Below, piece by piece: positions 25,601 through 36,035 of a stretch of DNA of 64,000 nucleotides. Source of the DNA: Gammaproteobacteria bacterium. Its GTDB lineage: Bacteria; Pseudomonadota; Gammaproteobacteria; Thiohalobacterales; Thiohalobacteraceae. The stretch is from NCBI GenBank assembly GCA_018819175.1, contig JAHJQQ010000042.1:102734-166733 (forward strand). The letters are read 5' to 3'. Positions within the stretch are counted from its first letter, which is position 1; each line of letters starts with the position of its first letter. Under the pieces are notes generated by a model, which worked only from the letters and a program-made list of their open reading frames with translations, was not told the origin of the DNA and searched no databases. A program made the translations under genes and the position numbers.

Positions 25601-26354
25601 CAAAGACTGGCTGCAGGCGCGCGCTGTATTCGGCCTGTTCCCGGCCAATCAGGTGAATGAGGATGATATCGAACTCTATACCGATACCTCGCGCAGCGAA
25701 GTTCTGATGACGCTGCATCATTTGCGCCAACAGAACCAGAAACCGCCGGGGCGTCCCAACCGCTGTCTGGCGGATTTCGTTGCACCCAAAGACACGGGGA
25801 TCACTGATTACATCGGTGCCTTTGCGGTAACCACCGGTCTTGGCATAGAAGAACATGTTCAGCGCTTCGAAGCGGATCACGACGATTATCGCGCGATTAT
25901 GCTCAAGGCGCTGGCCGATCGCCTGGCCGAAGCCTTCGCCGAATTGATGCACGAACGGGTACGCAAGGAATTCTGGGGTTATGCCGCCGATGAGCGACTC
26001 AGCAACGACGATCTGGTCAAGGAAGCCTATAAGGGTATCCGTCCCGCGCCTGGCTACCCGGCCTGCCCCGACCATACCGAGAAGGCACTGATGTGGGCCT
26101 TGATCGATCCGCTGCACAATGCGGGCATCGAGATTACGGAATCCTTTGCGATGTGGCCGGCCGCGGCCGTCAGCGGCTGGTATATCGGTCATCCGGACTC
26201 GCAGTATTTCGGGGTGGGTAAAATCAACCGCGATCAGGTCGAGGACTATGCGCACCGCAAGGGCATGGCACTGGACGAGGCGGAGCGCTGGCTGGCGCCG
26301 GTGCTCGGCTACGAACCCGACGATATCGCCGACAGCGCAGCGGCCACGGGCTGA
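22650..26354 (+). CDS. metH: Cobalamin-dependent methionine synthase
   Basis: 1234 residues, close to E. coli MetH. The domains run in order: homocysteine-binding barrel (ILDGAMGTMIQ; zinc cysteines FNCALGAKQ and GGCCGTTP), pterin-binding barrel (FVNVGERTNVTGSALF), cap and B12-binding domain with GDVHDIGKNIVG (H753 lower axial ligand), and the activation domain (ESFAMWPAAAVSGWYIGHPDSQYF). I chose ATG 22650; the open frame upstream begins with TTG and is non-conserved. No B12 or SAH riboswitch is evident in the 143-base leader. Convergent with fbpC. Confidence 0.97.
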   Translation: MTSLEELLKSRILILDGAMGTMIQRYKLEEADYRGERFKDWPSDLKGNNDLLSLTQPKIIGDIHRAYLEAGADIIETNTFNSTAISMADYHQEELVYELNFESAKLARAACDAYATPDKPRFVAGVLGPTNRTASLSPDVNNPGFRNVSFDALRETYYEATKALVDGGADIILIETIFDTLNAKAAVFAVESYFEDTGKRLPVMISGTITDASGRTLSGQTAEAFFNSLRHARPISLGFNCALGAKQLREHIDELAGIADCGVNAHPNAGLPNEFGEYDESPEAMAKEIAEWAQSGFLNIIGGCCGTTPAHIKAIADAVATFPPRTIPKHDHTLRLAGLEPCNIREDSLFVNVGERTNVTGSALFKKMILNGEYDKALVVARQQVENGAQVIDINMDEGMLDGKEAMVTFLNLIASEPDISRVPIMIDSSKWEILEAGLKCIQGKGIVNSISMKEGEDKFIEQATLCRKYGAAVIVMAFDETGQADTQARKVEICTRAYKLLTEQVCFPPEDIIFDPNIFAIATGIEEHNNYGVDFIEATRIIKQTLPHASISGGVSNVSFSFRGNNPVREAIHAVFLYHAIKAGMDMGIVNAGQLAIYEDIPAELRERVEDVVLNRREDSTERLLEIADKYKGDGSSVEKKEDLAWRELPVVKRLEHALVKGIDAFVEADTEECRHQYERPIQVIEGPLMDGMNVVGDLFGAGKMFLPQVVKSARVMKKAVAYLLPYIEAEKDVNSRAKGKILMATVKGDVHDIGKNIVGVVLQCNNFEVIDLGVMVSAQKILDTAKTENVDIIGLSGLITPSLDEMAHVAKEMQRLGYSMPLLIGGATTSRVHTAVKIEPNYSGTTVYVKDASRAVGVAQNLVSDANATDYIAKVKEEYAQVREMHKGKVRKTDWLTLAEARANKQQIDWTDYQPTEPSVLGIKVFEHYSLNDIAKYIDWTPFFKTWELAGSYPKILKDSVVGEHARQLFDDAQSMLKEIIDKDWLQARAVFGLFPANQVNEDDIELYTDTSRSEVLMTLHHLRQQNQKPPGRPNRCLADFVAPKDTGITDYIGAFAVTTGLGIEEHVQRFEADHDDYRAIMLKALADRLAEAFAELMHERVRKEFWGYAADERLSNDDLVKEAYKGIRPAPGYPACPDHTEKALMWALIDPLHNAGIEITESFAMWPAAAVSGWYIGHPDSQYFGVGKINRDQVEDYAHRKGMALDEAERWLAPVLGYEPDDIADSAAATG

Positions 26355-26367
26355 TACACCGCGCCGC

Positions 26368-27427
<1,060 letters not shown>

Positions 27428-27435
<8 letters not shown>

Positions 27436-29110
27436 GGCCGGGCCGGGATCGGGTGATGGAATGGCTGAGCAGGATAACCGGAACGATGCCCGCCAGCACT
27501 ATCGCCAGTGCCGCCGAGGACGACTCGGCGAGGCGTTCGTCGGAGGCGAGCTCGAAGGCGCGCACCGCGAGCGTATTGAAATTGAACGGCCGCAGGATCA
27601 GCGTCGCCGGCAACTCCTTGAGCACGTCGACGAACACCAGCAGCAGCGCGGTCAGCAGACTGCCGCGCATGATCGGCATATGGATGCGCGTCAGCACCTG
27701 GTTGGGCGACAGGCCCAGCGAGCGCGCCGCGTCATCCATACTGTGGCGGATCTTGCCGAGACCGGACTCGACGGTCTGCAGCGCCACTGCCAGGAAGCGC
27801 ACTGTGTACGCAAACAGCAGCGCCGCCACCGTGCCGCTCAACAGCAGACCGGTGGAGATGTCGAAGCTCGCGCGCATCCAGGCATCGACGCGGTTGTCGA
27901 TCCAGGCGAAGGGGATCAGCACGCCCACGGCGATCACCGTGCCGGGCACCGCATACCCCATGCCGGCCACGCGCACCGCTGCATGCACGCCCAAGGAACC
28001 GCGCAGGCGCTTGCCGTAGGCCATGAACAGGCCGAACAGCAGCGCGAGCAGCGCCGCCGTGCCCGCCAGGACGAGGCTGTGCCACACCAGGCGCAGGAAC
28101 TCGGCATCGAGCGTATCCGCCGCGGTCTGCACCGCCCACGCCAGCAGCTGCCCGGCCGGCAGCAGGAAGCCGAACAGCAGCGGCAGCAGACACAGACCGA
28201 AGGCCGCGACCGCGCGCCAGCCCGCCAGGCGATAGCGCGGCAGATGCCGGTAGCGGCCGGTGGTGTGGTGATAGCGGGCCTGGCGTCGCGACCAGCGCTC
28301 CAGCACGATCAGCAGAAACACCACGCTCATCATCAGGGCGGCGAGCTGCGCCGCGGCGGCTGCGTCGCCGAGCCCGAACCAGGTGCGGAAGATGCCGGTG
28401 GTGAACGTCGCGACGCCGAAATACTGCACCGTGCCGTAATCGGCCAGCGCTTCCATCAATGCCAGCGACAGACCCGCGATCAGCGCCGGACGCGCCAGCG
28501 GCAGGGCGATGCGGAAGAAGCCGCGCCAAGCGCCTGCACCCAGCGTGCGGCCGACTTCCAGCACGCAGATGGACTGCTCCAGAAAGGCGGCGCGCGCCAG
28601 CAGGTACACATAGGGATAGAGCACCAGCGACAGCATGACGATCGCGCCGCCCAGCGAGCGGATCTGCGGAAACCAGTAGTCGCCCGGCGCCCAGCCGAAC
28701 TGCTCGCGCAGCCCGCTCTGCACCGGGCCTGCGAAATCCAGCATGCCGGTGTAGGTGTAGGCGATGATGTAGGCTGGCATTGCCATGGGCAGCAGCAGCG
28801 CCCATTCGAACACGCGCCGCCCGGGGAACTGGCACATCGAGCACAGCCAGGCGCTGGCCACGCCGCCGAACAGTGTTCCCGCGCCCACGCCCAGCAGCAG
28901 CAGCAGCGAGTTGGTCAGATACTCCTGGAGCACGGTGTCGGCGAGGTGCGTCCACACTTCCCCGGCCGGCTGGAACACGAAGCTGAACACCACCAGCACC
29001 GGCACGGCCAGCACGAGCGCTATCAGCATCACGCCCGCGCGCCACGTGCTGGGCGTGCGCAGCGTGCTTGGGAGCAGGAAAACGGAGGATCGCGCGGTGT
29101 GCACCTGCAT
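27428..29110 (-). CDS. fbpB: Fe3+ ABC transporter permease FbpB
   Basis: 560 residues: a fused double permease with about twelve membrane helices. Each half has the EAA-like loop (LEVGRTLGAGAWRGFFRIALPLARPALI and MDDAARSLGLSPNQVLTRIHMPIMRGSL). It forms the inner-membrane channel with FbpC. It is preceded by a strong hairpin in the gap after fbpA and overlaps fbpC. High G+C creates long antisense open frames here, which are not genes. Confidence 0.93.
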
Positions 29111-29132
29111 CGGTTATCTCATAAGCGATAAC

Positions 29133-29158
29133 GGGTGCAGGCCGCAAGGCCTGCACCC
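29133..29158 (-). terminator. Hairpin between fbpA and fbpB
   Basis: The 11-base arms GGGTGCAGGCC (29133-29143) and GGCCTGCACCC (29148-29158) are perfect complements around a 4-base loop. No T run follows, so it is more likely an attenuator or mRNA-stability element than a full terminator. This would favour the binding protein over the permease, as in other ABC importers. Confidence 0.5.
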
Positions 29159-29177
29159 GCTGCGCGCAACGGAGGAA

Positions 29178-30188
29178 CTACCTCCAGCCTGCCCGATCCA
29201 TCAGGCGCACGGCGGCGGGGTTGTTGCGGCCGAGTTCGGAAAGGTTGATCGCATCGGCCTTGAAGCTGCCCCAGGCCTTCAGCGTCGCGCTAGGCTCCAC
29301 ACCGGCGACCACCGGGTATTCGTGGTTGCTCTCGGCGTACCAGCGCTGCGCCTCCTCGCCAACCAGGAACTCCACGAGCTTGCGCGCTGGCTCGATGTTA
29401 CGCGCGGCGGCAGTGAGGCCGATGCCGCTGACGTTCACATGCACGCCGCGGCCGGCCTGGTCGGGCCAGAACACGGCCAGCTTGGCGGCCGTATCGCGCT
29501 CCGCGGGATCATCGAGCATGGCACCGAAATAGTAGGTGTTGGCGATGGCGATGTCGCACTGGCCGGCGGCGGCGGCCTTCACCTGATCGCGGTCGCCGCC
29601 CTGCGGCGGACGCGCGAAGTTGGCCACCAGGCCGCGCGCCCAGGCCTCGGTCTCGGCCTCGCCCTGGGTGGCGATCATGGCGGCGACCAGTGACTGGTTG
29701 TAGATATTGTCCGAGGAGCGGATGCAGATGCGGCCCTTCCAGCGCGGATCGGCCAGCGCCGCATAGGTCGACAGTTCCTTGGGATCCACCTTGCCACGCA
29801 CATACAGGATCGGGCGGGCGCGCAGCGATAGGCCGAACCAGTAGCCATCGGGGTCGCGGTAGCTGGCAGGGATGCGTTGCGCCAGCAGCTCGGACTTCAG
29901 CGGCGCGAGCATACCCATCTCGCGGGCCCGGTGCAGGCGGCCGGCATCGGCGGTGATCAGCAGGTCGGCGGGGCTGTTGCGGCCCTCGCTCTCCAGGCGC
30001 TTGAGCAGAGCATCGTCCTTCGCACTGACCAGGTTCACCGCGATGCCGGTCTGCTCACTGAATCGGTCCAACAGAGGCTTGATCAGGGCTTCCTGCCGCG
30101 CTGAGTAGAGATTGACCTCCTCGGCGGCGGCCAGGGAGACGGACAGGCTCAGGGCCAAGAACAACAGGGGGATACGCACACGCAGCAT
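29178..30188 (-). CDS. fbpA: Periplasmic Fe3+-binding protein FbpA
   Basis: 336 residues with a signal peptide (LLFLALSLSVSLAAA). Mature sequence EVNLYSARQEALIKPLLDRFSEQTGIAVN and the two adjacent tyrosines in IANTYYFGAM match the ferric-ion ligands of FbpA. It delivers Fe3+ to the FbpBC importer. GGAGGAAC follows its stop. The leader contains a Fur-box-like sequence, so iron repression is expected. No separate TonB receptor gene is in the window. Confidence 0.93.
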   Translation of the reverse strand: MLRVRIPLLFLALSLSVSLAAAEEVNLYSARQEALIKPLLDRFSEQTGIAVNLVSAKDDALLKRLESEGRNSPADLLITADAGRLHRAREMGMLAPLKSELLAQRIPASYRDPDGYWFGLSLRARPILYVRGKVDPKELSTYAALADPRWKGRICIRSSDNIYNQSLVAAMIATQGEAETEAWARGLVANFARPPQGGDRDQVKAAAAGQCDIAIANTYYFGAMLDDPAERDTAAKLAVFWPDQAGRGVHVNVSGIGLTAAARNIEPARKLVEFLVGEEAQRWYAESNHEYPVVAGVEPSATLKAWGSFKADAINLSELGRNNPAAVRLMDRAGWR

Positions 30189-30225
30189 GGCAGATAACTC
30201 AACGGTCGCTTGGAATGAACGTCAT

Positions 30226-30250
30226 GCTAATTATAACAATTCTCATTTGC
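30226..30250 (-). promoter_or_regulatory. Fur-box-like operator and -10 of fbpABC
   Basis: On the minus strand GCAAATGAGAATTGTTATAAT contains an AATGAGAATTGTTATAATT core that resembles the 7-1-7 Fur consensus. TATAAT (30235-30230) sits inside it as a perfect -10 hexamer. Fur binding here would block transcription when iron is plentiful. Confidence 0.55.
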
Positions 30251-30327
30251 AACCGTTGGGGTACAGTCAACTTCAGCGGGGGCTCCGTTCCGTGTAGCCC
30301 CCAGCCCTGCCGCACGCCCAGGCGGGG

Positions 30328-31920
30328 TCAGGCTGCGCCGCGCAATGCCGCTTTAACCTCCCTCACATCCGCACGGACTCCCGGCAGTTTTCTGAGCAGC
30401 AACGAACCGGCACGCATGGCACTTGGTACACGAATTCCCATCAATTGCAGCACTGTTGGCGCCACATTCGCCAGACTCCCCGCGCAGGACAGCTGCCAAT
30501 TATCCTGATCGACAATCAGACATGGAACCGGATACGTGGTGTGTTGAGTGTGCGGTTCGCCCGTCATGGGATCGATCATTTCCTCGCAGTTGCCGTGATC
30601 GGCGGTGAGCAGCACGGAATACCCGGCGTTGGTAGCTGCATTCAGCACCCGACCAACCTCGCGATCCAGGGTCTCGACGGCCTGGATGACCGCGTGCGGT
30701 ACCGCGGTATGGCCAACCATGTCACCGTTGGCGAAGTTCACGACGATCAGGGCATGACGCCCCTGGCTGATCGCACCAATAACGGCATCGGCGACTTTCG
30801 CGGCACTCATCTGCGGCATCATGTCGTAAGTTGCCACCTTGGGTGATGGGATCATCAACTGCGTCTCGCCGCTATAAGGAACGGTGCGACCACCATTGAA
30901 AAAGTAAGTTACATGCGGGTATTTCTCCGTCTCCGCACAGTGAAATTGCGCAAGACCCAGTTCACTGACGGTCTGACCGAGTGTTATTGCCGGCTGTTCC
31001 GGCGTAAAGGCATACGGCAGATGCTGACTGCGATCATAGGGCATCATGCAGGTGACCGCGGCCAGCGGGGCTCCGCCGCGGTCGAATCCCGTGAAGTCCG
31101 GCTGACTCAACGCAGCAACCAATTGACGCGGCCGGTCTTTACGGAAATTGAAGAAAATGACCGGATCATCCTGCTCGATGGCTTCGAAAGGTGGCAGCAG
31201 AATCGGCTGGATAAACTCATCATTATCACCGGCGGCATAGGCGCTGCGGATCGCGGTCGCCGCGGATTGCGCGTGCTGCCCTTTACCAAGGAGCAAGGCA
31301 CGCCAGGCCAGTTCCGTGCGCTCCCAGCGTTTATCGCGGTCCATACCGTAATAGCGTCCCATCACACTGGCGATGGCGCCGCCCGACTCATGCAGTTTCG
31401 ATTCCACGATCGGCAGATAATTCAATGCCGATTGAGGCGCGGTGTCGCGGCCATCAGTGATCATGTGCAACAGAATGCGCACGTCATAAGGCTTGGCGAG
31501 TTCGATCAACGCCAGCAGATGATCGATATGGCTGTGAACGCCACCGTCGGATACCAATCCAATCAGGTGCAACGGGCGGGACGTTCTAGCTGCCGCGCAG
31601 GCCGCATGTGTCAGCGCCGGGTTTTCAAAAAAATCCTCGCTTTCAATCGCCGCATTGATGCTGACGATGTCCTGATGAATAACATCACCCGCGCCGAGAG
31701 TGAGATGCCCGACTTCGGAGTTACCCATCTGACCGTCCGGCAAACCGACTGCCGGTCCTGAAGCACTCAACAGTGTATGCGGGTAATGAGCGAACCAGTC
31801 ATCGAGGTTCGGCGTTGCGGCCGCGGCCACGCCATTGTTGGTCTTGCTGGGATTGACGCCAACGCCGTCGAGGATAATCAACACGACGGGACGACGTGGC
31901 GTACCGGAGAGGGTTGGCAT
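30328..31920 (-). CDS. gpmI: 2,3-bisphosphoglycerate-independent phosphoglycerate mutase
   Basis: 530 residues, normal length. VVLIILDGVGVNPS opens the alkaline-phosphatase-like domain, and the phospho-serine lies in GQMGNSEVGH (S68). The metal-binding residues near the end are in LTADHGNCEEM and TQHTTYPVPC. It interconverts 2- and 3-phosphoglycerate in glycolysis and gluconeogenesis using Mn2+. GGAGGAAG precedes the ATG. It stands alone between the fbp operon and an unrecognised gene. The 255-base gap upstream (31921-32175) shows nothing I can identify. Confidence 0.95.
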   Translation of the reverse strand: MPTLSGTPRRPVVLIILDGVGVNPSKTNNGVAAAATPNLDDWFAHYPHTLLSASGPAVGLPDGQMGNSEVGHLTLGAGDVIHQDIVSINAAIESEDFFENPALTHAACAAARTSRPLHLIGLVSDGGVHSHIDHLLALIELAKPYDVRILLHMITDGRDTAPQSALNYLPIVESKLHESGGAIASVMGRYYGMDRDKRWERTELAWRALLLGKGQHAQSAATAIRSAYAAGDNDEFIQPILLPPFEAIEQDDPVIFFNFRKDRPRQLVAALSQPDFTGFDRGGAPLAAVTCMMPYDRSQHLPYAFTPEQPAITLGQTVSELGLAQFHCAETEKYPHVTYFFNGGRTVPYSGETQLMIPSPKVATYDMMPQMSAAKVADAVIGAISQGRHALIVVNFANGDMVGHTAVPHAVIQAVETLDREVGRVLNAATNAGYSVLLTADHGNCEEMIDPMTGEPHTQHTTYPVPCLIVDQDNWQLSCAGSLANVAPTVLQLMGIRVPSAMRAGSLLLRKLPGVRADVREVKAALRGAA

Positions 31921-32175
31921 AGGCTATCTTCTTCCTCCGCCTGTTGCGACCGGGTGTATACCGGACAGGTCACACCTATTGGCAAACAAACCGCGTGCCA
32001 AGTCGGACAATCACATCAGGATTGCGCAACATATTGAATTCATTAGCAGGACGGATAACGTGTCAGGGTTGTGCGGCACCATCAACGCACGCTTTGAGTG
32101 CCAACACGCCAAGGATGATCAATTCTGGTTCAGACGCGCGTGACTGATCCGCTGCGGTATTTTTTATACAGAGTT

Positions 32176-32610
32176 CTATATATCAACAATTCCGGCCACG
32201 CTATCTGGATGCACCAGATGCAGATGCACGCGCTCATCACCCGCCGCCAGCCGTTGCCATTCAGCCTGTAACGACGCTTCAATCCCTGCATCGGCGGCAT
32301 GATCGCTGAGTACCGCACGAAAACGGTTGTACCCTGCCGTATCACGGTCGCGTCGCCCGGCCATGAGAAGATCGTTGAGCCGCAGATGCGCTGCTTTGAA
32401 CTGAGCAAGTTCCAGCACATAAATAAGCAAGCGCTTACCGATCACGAGTCGCAGGGTATAAGGATGCTCGCGCACGGGCTGCTGCCGGTGACTGCGTTCG
32501 ATCTGCTCGAAGACCGACTCCGGGCAGCTACAGCCCAACGTTGTGCGCACCAGACGCCGAATGGCCTGATCAGCCGGCACGATTATCTGAGCCGAAGTGT
32601 TGGCATCCAA
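32176..32610 (-). CDS. Hypothetical protein with CSCP motif
   Basis: 144 residues from a TTG directly after an in-frame stop; a GTG at residue 11 is an alternative start. The CxC pair in RTTLGCSCPESVFEQIE and the basic helical region RDRDTAGYNRFRAVLSDHAA look like a soluble conserved protein. No name recognised. It follows the lipoprotein gene by 11 bases on the same strand and may be cotranscribed with it. Confidence 0.6.
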   Translation of the reverse strand: MDANTSAQIIVPADQAIRRLVRTTLGCSCPESVFEQIERSHRQQPVREHPYTLRLVIGKRLLIYVLELAQFKAAHLRLNDLLMAGRRDRDTAGYNRFRAVLSDHAADAGIEASLQAEWQRLAAGDERVHLHLVHPDSVAGIVDI

Positions 32611-32621
32611 TCACGGCCAGC

Positions 32622-33083
32622 TTAACTCTGAACCTTCCAGCTGCCGTCCGATTGTCGACAGGCCGTCCCGTACACCTTTTCCTTCTTGCCACCTATAACC
32701 GCATCTACCGTGTATTCACGACAGGGGCCAGCCGACGTTTCGTAAGTCCGCGTTGGCACTACCATGTAATCATTGCCGCTATCCGGGTTGCGCCATTGCG
32801 CGGGAACGCCGGTACGCACGGTCTCAAGCGTCTGGGCCGTGCGCATACGGTCGGTCTCATCCATCGAATGTCCAACAGCACCGCCGATAGCCGCACCGGC
32901 CAGAGTGCCCGCGATGATCGCCGCGGTACGACCGTGTCCACCACCAACCTGTGAACCCAACACACCACCCAGCACCCCGCCGATGACCATGCCGGCCTGT
33001 TCCTGCTGACCCTGGTAGGTAGCACAACCGGTTGTGGCAATGGTTGCGGCCAGCGTTGCCGCCACAAAGAATTTATTCAACAT
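32622..33083 (-). CDS. Glycine-zipper outer-membrane lipoprotein
   Basis: 153 residues. A lipobox ends the signal peptide (ATTGC, modified Cys about 20). A glycine zipper GMVIGGVLGGVLGSQVGGGHGRTAAIIAGTLAGAAIGGAVG (about 31-70) matches the 17-kDa surface antigen family. The C-terminal domain has two cysteines (SAGPCREYTV and GTACRQSDGSW) that could form a disulfide. AAGGAGG precedes the ATG. It is probably an outer-membrane structural lipoprotein. Confidence 0.85.
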   Translation of the reverse strand: MLNKFFVAATLAATIATTGCATYQGQQEQAGMVIGGVLGGVLGSQVGGGHGRTAAIIAGTLAGAAIGGAVGHSMDETDRMRTAQTLETVRTGVPAQWRNPDSGNDYMVVPTRTYETSAGPCREYTVDAVIGGKKEKVYGTACRQSDGSWKVQS

Positions 33084-33257
33084 AGCACCCTCCTTCGATG
33101 GGCCTTCTCATGGTGTTCTTGAGACAGGCCTACAGGATCCACTAACGAAGTATAGATATCAGATGCTGAACTCAGGCTGAATGATATGTAAGTTGCTCTT
33201 GATGCAAATTAAGCAATAATCCGTGGGGTAATCGCAACATGATGCGGCCAGACGTCA

Positions 33258-35372
33258 CTAAGAACACGGATCATTACTCAATGGCAGCTCAAAGTAGAAA
33301 CAACTGCCCTGACCTTGCGTGCTGGTGAAACCCATACTGCCCTGATGGCGCTCGATAATCCCCTTGCTGATATTCAGACCAAGACCCGAGCCGTAACTGC
33401 TACGCTTATCCGAAGTGTCGTCCTGGCTGAATTTGTCGAATACATGCGGCTTATAACTGTCCGATATACCTATCCCGTGATCTTCCACCTCCACACGGAC
33501 AGATCGCTGATCATCACTTGCCAACACACGCACCGTCACACGTCCTCCGATCTCCGAAAACTTCGCCGCATTCGACAACAGATTCGCCATCACCTGGGCA
33601 ATGCGCATACGGTCGACATTGACATGGAAGTTCGCGTTCGGAGATTCCAGCTCGAAACGCACCCCGAAGCGGCCGGCATAACCACGGTTCTCATCCAGAC
33701 TCTGCCGCACCAAATCGACAATCGAACACCGCTCTAACATCAGCTGCAGCTTGCCGACTCCCAGCTTTTCCAGATCGAGAATATCGTTCACCAGCGCCGA
33801 TAAACGCTCGCTGTTACGTACCGCGACATCAACCAGCTCCTCAGCTTGTTTCGGCAATGCACCAACCGCGCCGCCGGACAGCAAGCCAAGCGAGCCGCGT
33901 ATCGCCGTTAATGGCGTGCGCAACTCATGACTTACGGTGGAAATAAACTCGGATTTCAACCGGTCGACCTTCCGTCGCTCGGTGATATCGCGCACGATGG
34001 CCACAAATAGTGGCTTGGCATTTTGTGGCATCACATATTGGAGAAAGATTTCCACCGGCACATCCACGCCATCTTTACGCCGGTGCAGGGTCTCGAAAGT
34101 TATCGAAGGCACGTTGCCCTTCAACATCGGCGCAATCATTTCATGAAAGCGCTGCCCGGTGATTTCCGGCATGATATCGACAGGGGTCATTGCGAACAAT
34201 TCTTCACGTGAATAGAGCACTTGATCCAATGCGCCCTGATTGACGTAGAAGAACTTCATGGTATCGGCACTGAACATGAACACGCAGTCCAGCGTTTGAT
34301 CCAGCACTGATCGGAAACTGCGCAGGTCATCCTCGATACGCCGGCGCGTCGCTATTTCCTCAATGAGTTTTCTGTTGGCCACTTCCAGTTCCGAGGTACG
34401 ATCCTGTACTCGTCGTTCAAGGCTGCCGCTGGCCTGCTGCAAGGCCAGGGTGCGCTGATGTACCTGATGGCGCAGCGAGCGATTCCAAATCAGCACCAGT
34501 CCTGTTATCAGACTGACCACGACCAGGCCCGCTAACGCCATATACCATAGCGTCTGCTCCTGCGCGCTACGCCCCTGTTTCAGACGCACCCAGCGTCCGA
34601 GAATCTCCGCCCGTTCCTGTGGCGTTATTAATGCCAGACCCTTATTGAGTATCTGCACGAGTTCCGGCCAGTCATTGCGAACCGCCAGGGCCAGGCTGGC
34701 CTTGTAGCTTGTCTCGCCGGCGACACGCAGGTTACTGATACCTTCACGTTCCAGGGTGTAACTGACAATCGCAAGATTTTCGACCACGGCATCGACCAGA
34801 CCAAACGACAGCTTGCGCAAGCCGGTGGTCAGATCAGGCACTTTGTCGAGCTTGATCTTCGGATGATCCGTCTCCAGATGATCCTGCCAGACGTAGCCGG
34901 ACACCACAGCGACCTGCATGCCACGCAGATCCTTGAGCGTAAGATCGCGCGTCACTTCGTCACGCACGATAATGACACCGGGGAACTCCACCATCGGCGT
35001 GGTGAACTGCAGGTATTCACGGCGTTGTGGCGTAGGTACGGCCGCGCTTAACATATCGATCTCGCGCGCCTTGGCCATTTCGAGCACGGCATCCCAGCTC
35101 TCCGCATGCACAATCTCGAACGTGATACCGAGTTTGTTACTCAGCAGCGTCAGTGTCTCGGCAGCGATACCCTGGTATTGCCCTTGGTCATCAAAGAACT
35201 CCACAGGGGGATAATCGGGATCAGGGGCAACACGAAGAGTGGGATGCTCAGCGAGCCAGGCGCGTTCGTCGGCAGTCAGCGGATCTGTGTTCTGAGCGAA
35301 GGCCATCAGCGATCCGACCAATAGGGCACAGACCAATATCGAGCGTATGTAGTTACTTGTCAGAACAGACAT
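33258..35372 (-). CDS. Sensor kinase with periplasmic solute-binding domain
   Basis: 704 residues: signal peptide, SBP_bac_3 domain (about 35-255; TLRVAPDPDYPPVEFFDDQGQYQGIAAET), one membrane helix near 280, coiled coil, PAS (about 350-465), HisKA with H482 in STVSHELRTPLTAIRGSLGLL, and HATPase_c (NLLSNAAKFSE, DHGIGI, GSGLGLNISK). The binding domain would sense an amino acid or similar solute directly. No response regulator lies beside it. The kinase half is very similar to those at 20242 and 51160, suggesting recent paralogy. Confidence 0.9.
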   Translation of the reverse strand: MSVLTSNYIRSILVCALLVGSLMAFAQNTDPLTADERAWLAEHPTLRVAPDPDYPPVEFFDDQGQYQGIAAETLTLLSNKLGITFEIVHAESWDAVLEMAKAREIDMLSAAVPTPQRREYLQFTTPMVEFPGVIIVRDEVTRDLTLKDLRGMQVAVVSGYVWQDHLETDHPKIKLDKVPDLTTGLRKLSFGLVDAVVENLAIVSYTLEREGISNLRVAGETSYKASLALAVRNDWPELVQILNKGLALITPQERAEILGRWVRLKQGRSAQEQTLWYMALAGLVVVSLITGLVLIWNRSLRHQVHQRTLALQQASGSLERRVQDRTSELEVANRKLIEEIATRRRIEDDLRSFRSVLDQTLDCVFMFSADTMKFFYVNQGALDQVLYSREELFAMTPVDIMPEITGQRFHEMIAPMLKGNVPSITFETLHRRKDGVDVPVEIFLQYVMPQNAKPLFVAIVRDITERRKVDRLKSEFISTVSHELRTPLTAIRGSLGLLSGGAVGALPKQAEELVDVAVRNSERLSALVNDILDLEKLGVGKLQLMLERCSIVDLVRQSLDENRGYAGRFGVRFELESPNANFHVNVDRMRIAQVMANLLSNAAKFSEIGGRVTVRVLASDDQRSVRVEVEDHGIGISDSYKPHVFDKFSQDDTSDKRSSYGSGLGLNISKGIIERHQGSMGFTSTQGQGSCFYFELPLSNDPCS

Positions 35373-35498
35373 TGAAATCCGCCGCAGTCATTACAGTAGA
35401 CTAACGGCGAGGCGGTCTAATGTACAACCTCTTGCAGAGGCAAACTGCGGACAAATGGGAACACGGGCAACTGCGCAGTTTTAGCGCGTCTACGACCG

Positions 35499-36035
35499 CT
35501 ACTCTTCAAGCGATTTCAGCGCCCGCAGACGATCCAGCAAGCTGTCATCATCCCAGGCACGCCCGCCGACGGCGCGGTGCGTGATACGCCCCTGGGGATC
35601 GATAATATACGTGGTCGGCAGTCCGGTGACCGGATACTGTTCTATGACCTTTGCATCCTTATCCAGCAATAACGGGAAGTCGACCGGGTAATCGGCGAAA
35701 AACAGAAACACCGTATCCTCATCTTCACCGACATTCACACCGAGAAAGACAATGTCTTCGTCACGCACATTTTCCCAGCCACGCTGCATGGACGGCATTT
35801 CGTAGCGGCAAGGTGGACACCAGGTCGCCCAGAAGTTCAGCACAACCACTTTGCCTAGATAATCCGCCAGCTTCTTGGGCTGCCCGTCTATATCGGTCAG
35901 TTCGAACGCCGGCGCGGCAACGGGTTTGGCGACCGCGGACAGGGTTTGCTCCTCCGCAGCATTACTCTCGAATGCGGGCAATCCAGCCACCAGCATGCAC
36001 AGCAAGACTGGGATAACGGATTGCCGCAATCTCAT
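35499..36035 (-). CDS. TlpA/ResA-like periplasmic thioredoxin
   Basis: 178 residues with a signal peptide (VIPVLLCMLVAGLPAFESNAA). The active site WCPPC is in VVLNFWATWCPPCRYEMPSM, and the cis-proline region GLPTTYIID is present. It probably reduces periplasmic disulfides, for example in cytochrome c assembly. AGGAGG precedes the ATG. It overlaps the upstream hypothetical gene by four bases (ATGA). Confidence 0.9.
   Translation of the reverse strand: MRLRQSVIPVLLCMLVAGLPAFESNAAEEQTLSAVAKPVAAPAFELTDIDGQPKKLADYLGKVVVLNFWATWCPPCRYEMPSMQRGWENVRDEDIVFLGVNVGEDEDTVFLFFADYPVDFPLLLDKDAKVIEQYPVTGLPTTYIIDPQGRITHRAVGGRAWDDDSLLDRLRALKSLEE

Noticed and set aside
23358..26255. 965-codon minus-strand open frame
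   Set aside because: It lies wholly antisense to metH, follows codon-phase effects of high G+C, and has no recognisable domains.
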